Source: JACRCT01 sp036504155
Lineage (GTDB): Bacteria; Myxococcota; Myxococcia; Myxococcales; UBA5297
Direction: 5' to 3'
Length of the DNA: 64,000 nucleotides
Assembly (NCBI GenBank): GCA_036504155.1
Contig: DASXVQ010000234.1
Span: forward strand, 1 to 64,000
A program made the position numbers and the translations under genes. Below are positions 62,288 through 64,000 of this stretch, one piece after another. Numbering within the stretch: position 1 is the stretch's first letter; every line of letters starts with the position of its first letter. The notes below the pieces were generated by a model, which saw nothing but the letters and a program-made list of their open reading frames with translations, did not search any database and was not told the origin of the DNA.

Positions 62288-63556
62288 ATGGACCCCATGT
62301 CCGGCACCTCCGTCGCCGCGCCCGCGCACCCCCACGCTCCCGCCTCGCTCGACGAGTGGCGACCCTGGGCGACCGGCGCGACGCTGTGGGCGGCGCTGAT
62401 CGCCGACTTTCCCGCCCTGCTCGCCGGTCTCGTCCGCGACCTCGCCTGGGGCACGCGCCTGCTCTACCTGGGCCTGTACGCGCTGCTCGGGGCCATGGCG
62501 ATCGCGCGCCGCCTCGACCATCGGCTGCGCGCCGGCGTCTTCCTGGCCTCGGGTTACCTGCTGGCCGCGGTCGGACTGGTCCGGATCGGCCTGGGGGGGA
62601 GCGGCCGCATGCTGCTGCTCGCCCTGCCGCTGTTCGCGCTGCTGCTGATCGGGCGCAGGGCCGGCGCGGGCTGCCTGGCGGTCTCGATCCTGCTGCAGGC
62701 GGCGTTCACGACTCTGGCCTACCTGGAGCTGCTCCCCGAAGTGCCGGCGCAGGTCGCCGGCAACGCCTGGCTCACGCACAGCGTGCTGATCCTGATGACG
62801 CTGGTGCCCCTGGGGGTGCTGCTGGAGCGCGCCTTGGCCTTCCAGGAGGACGCGCTGCGGCGCGCCCAGGCGGCCTCGGCCCGTGCCGCCGCCGAGGCGG
62901 AGGAGCGGCGCCGGCTGGAGCGCGAGGTGATCGAGGTCTCGGAGCGCGAGCAGCTGCGGGTCGGCCACGAGCTGCACGACGGGCTCTGCCAGCAGCTGAC
63001 GGCGGGCCTGCTCTCGGCGCGCCTGCTCGAGCGCGAGCTGAAGGCCCGCCAGGCCTCCGAGGCGGAGCAGGCCGGGGCGCTGGCGGAGATGGTGGACGGC
63101 GCGCTCGCCGACGCGCGCTCGCTCTCGCGGGGGCTGAGTCCGGGGCCGCTGCCGGCCGGCGGGCTGGGGACCGCGCTGCGCGAGCTGGCGCGCCAGGTCC
63201 GCGAGACGGTGGAGGTCGACTGCGAGCTGGTCGGGAGCGGGGCGCCGTCGGCGGGCGGCGCCGACGCCACCCAGCTCTACCGCATCGCGCAGGAGGCCAC
63301 CCAGAACGCCATCAAGCACGCGGAGGCGGGGCGGATCACCATCGAGCTGAGCGAGGACGACGCCGAGGTGCGGCTGCAGGTGCGCGACGACGGCCGCGGC
63401 CTGATGCCGTCCGCGCCCCCGGGGCTGGGGCTGCGCTCCATGCTGGGCCGCGCGGTCTCCATCGGCGGCACCCTCGAGGTCGCCCCGGCCGAGGGTGGCG
63501 GCACCTCGGTGATCTGCCGCGTGCCCATGGTCGCCAAGCGGCGCAACCGCGGGTGA
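62288..63556 (+). CDS. NarL-type sensor histidine kinase
   Basis: A 422-residue membrane kinase. Five or six membrane helices fill residues 30-185; then a coiled helix, the HisKA_3 dimerisation domain with the phosphate-accepting His in GHELHDGLCQQLTAGLL, and a HATPase domain with the N box (QEATQNAIKHA), G1 box (DDGRG) and G2 box (GLGLRSM). The sensor part has no outer domain, so it may sense a membrane state or a ligand in the membrane. Start taken at the ATG 62288; a second ATG at 62297 is possible. The response regulator gene follows 97 bases later, the usual pair order. Confidence 0.88.
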   Translation: MDPMSGTSVAAPAHPHAPASLDEWRPWATGATLWAALIADFPALLAGLVRDLAWGTRLLYLGLYALLGAMAIARRLDHRLRAGVFLASGYLLAAVGLVRIGLGGSGRMLLLALPLFALLLIGRRAGAGCLAVSILLQAAFTTLAYLELLPEVPAQVAGNAWLTHSVLILMTLVPLGVLLERALAFQEDALRRAQAASARAAAEAEERRRLEREVIEVSEREQLRVGHELHDGLCQQLTAGLLSARLLERELKARQASEAEQAGALAEMVDGALADARSLSRGLSPGPLPAGGLGTALRELARQVRETVEVDCELVGSGAPSAGGADATQLYRIAQEATQNAIKHAEAGRITIELSEDDAEVRLQVRDDGRGLMPSAPPGLGLRSMLGRAVSIGGTLEVAPAEGGGTSVICRVPMVAKRRNRG

Positions 63557-63653
63557 GGCCCGGGCCTTCCTCGCGCGAGTTTTCCCTTACAGACAGCCCT
63601 GCTCCGATTTGAAAGGATGCCCGCCTTTCCACCGAAGGGCCGCCAAGGGCGCG

Positions 63654-64000
63654 ATGGACACCGCCGGGTCACCGCTGAAGGTCTTCGTGGTCGACGATCA
63701 CCCCGTGATGCGCCAGGGCATCGGCGTGCTGCTCCAGCAGGCCGGGGTGGAGGTCGTGGGCAGCGCCGCCACCGTGGCCGACGCGCTGGCCGGAATCTCC
63801 AGCACCGCCCCCCACGTGGCGCTGGTCGACCTGGGGCTGGGCAGGGAGGACGGCAGGGCGCTCCTGCGCAAGTTGGGGAAGGACCCCGGGGGGCCCAAGC
63901 GGCTGGTCTACTCGATGAACGAGGACGCCGGCAGCGTCGAGGAGTCGCTGGCCGCCGGGGCCAGCGGGTACGTGACCAAGGGCGAGGTGTGGGAGACCCT
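63654..64000 (+). CDS. Response regulator, NarL/LuxR type (cut by the window end)
   Basis: The first 115 residues are a receiver domain: acidic pair Asp-Asp in VVDDHPVMR, phosphate-accepting Asp in ALVDLGLG, the Ser/Thr position in YSMN and the Lys in GYVTKGE. The DHPVMRQG opening is characteristic of the NarL/FixJ family, so a LuxR-type DNA-binding domain is expected beyond the window. It would be phosphorylated by the kinase upstream. The gene is partial at 64000. Confidence 0.9.
   Translation, partial: MDTAGSPLKVFVVDDHPVMRQGIGVLLQQAGVEVVGSAATVADALAGISSTAPHVALVDLGLGREDGRALLRKLGKDPGGPKRLVYSMNEDAGSVEESLAAGASGYVTKGEVWET

Overview
The window is very GC-rich and almost fully coding, and reads as chromosome of a Myxococcota bacterium (delta-type myxobacteria, perhaps an Anaeromyxobacter relative). 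The reasons are the many secreted lipoproteins with MopE-type Asp/Asn/Cys motifs, RCC1 and Ig-like repeats, an sce7726-family gene (a family named from Sorangium), and a nitrous-oxide reductase locus of the atypical (clade II) type known from Anaeromyxobacter. The organism is inferred; no marker gene settles it.

Layout. (1) 1-9.3 kb is a worn defence island: a type I restriction subunit HsdR that lacks its usual N-terminus, a YgjP-like metalloprotease, an HNH-like protein, an sce7726 nuclease-like protein, a Beta-family protein, a HigB toxin with a HigA-ImmA/IrrE fusion antitoxin and a paired operator, and an HNH endonuclease pseudogene with three single-base indels. (2) 9.3-15.8 kb holds two secreted proteins of unknown role, a non-coding stretch, a 52-bp direct repeat inside a doubtful gene, and one unknown cytoplasmic protein. 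(3) 15.8-32.2 kb is a denitrification supercluster: lipoprotein cytochrome c, ECF-like sigma factor, heme A synthase, then (behind a Dnr/FNR-type box) an iron-sulfur flavoprotein, Rieske protein, cytochrome b, pentaheme cytochrome c, NosZ, a NosB-like membrane protein, NosD, NosF, NosL and NosY, followed by a NosA/OprC-like copper receptor and a NifX-DUF2249 fusion. The flavoprotein and bc-type module would feed electrons to periplasmic NosZ; NosD/F/Y/L and the receptor would supply copper. No NosR is present. (4) 32.2-36.1 kb has a small Ser/Gly-rich secreted protein, a class A beta-lactamase-fold hydrolase, Hsp20 and two secreted unknowns.

(5) 36.2-41.1 kb, all on the minus strand, is the most novel part: two radical SAM/SPASM enzymes flank a 251-residue protein made of repeated Tyr-Met-Val and Tyr-Ile-Leu segments, each ending in proline. 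A 187-residue protein with an aromatic C-terminal tail and a calpain-family cysteine protease follow. The repeat protein and the protease carry the same promoter (GAGGCAACT, 17 bp, GAYAATGTAGG), so they look like the substrate and processing protease of one undescribed radical-SAM peptide (RiPP-like) system.

(6) 41.2-44.4 kb has a small membrane protein, aspS and an unknown protein. (7) 44.4-62.2 kb is a run of very large lipoproteins: a MopE-motif protein, two tandem ASH-domain paralogues, a protein with six Ig-like and fourteen RCC1 repeats, a MopE/Gly-rich protein, and a 1453-residue protein whose second half resembles the pore-and-binding region of Tc toxin A subunits. (8) 62.3-64 kb is a NarL-type sensor kinase and the start of its response regulator, cut by the window edge. 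I saw no tRNA, rRNA, CRISPR array or intact insertion sequence.
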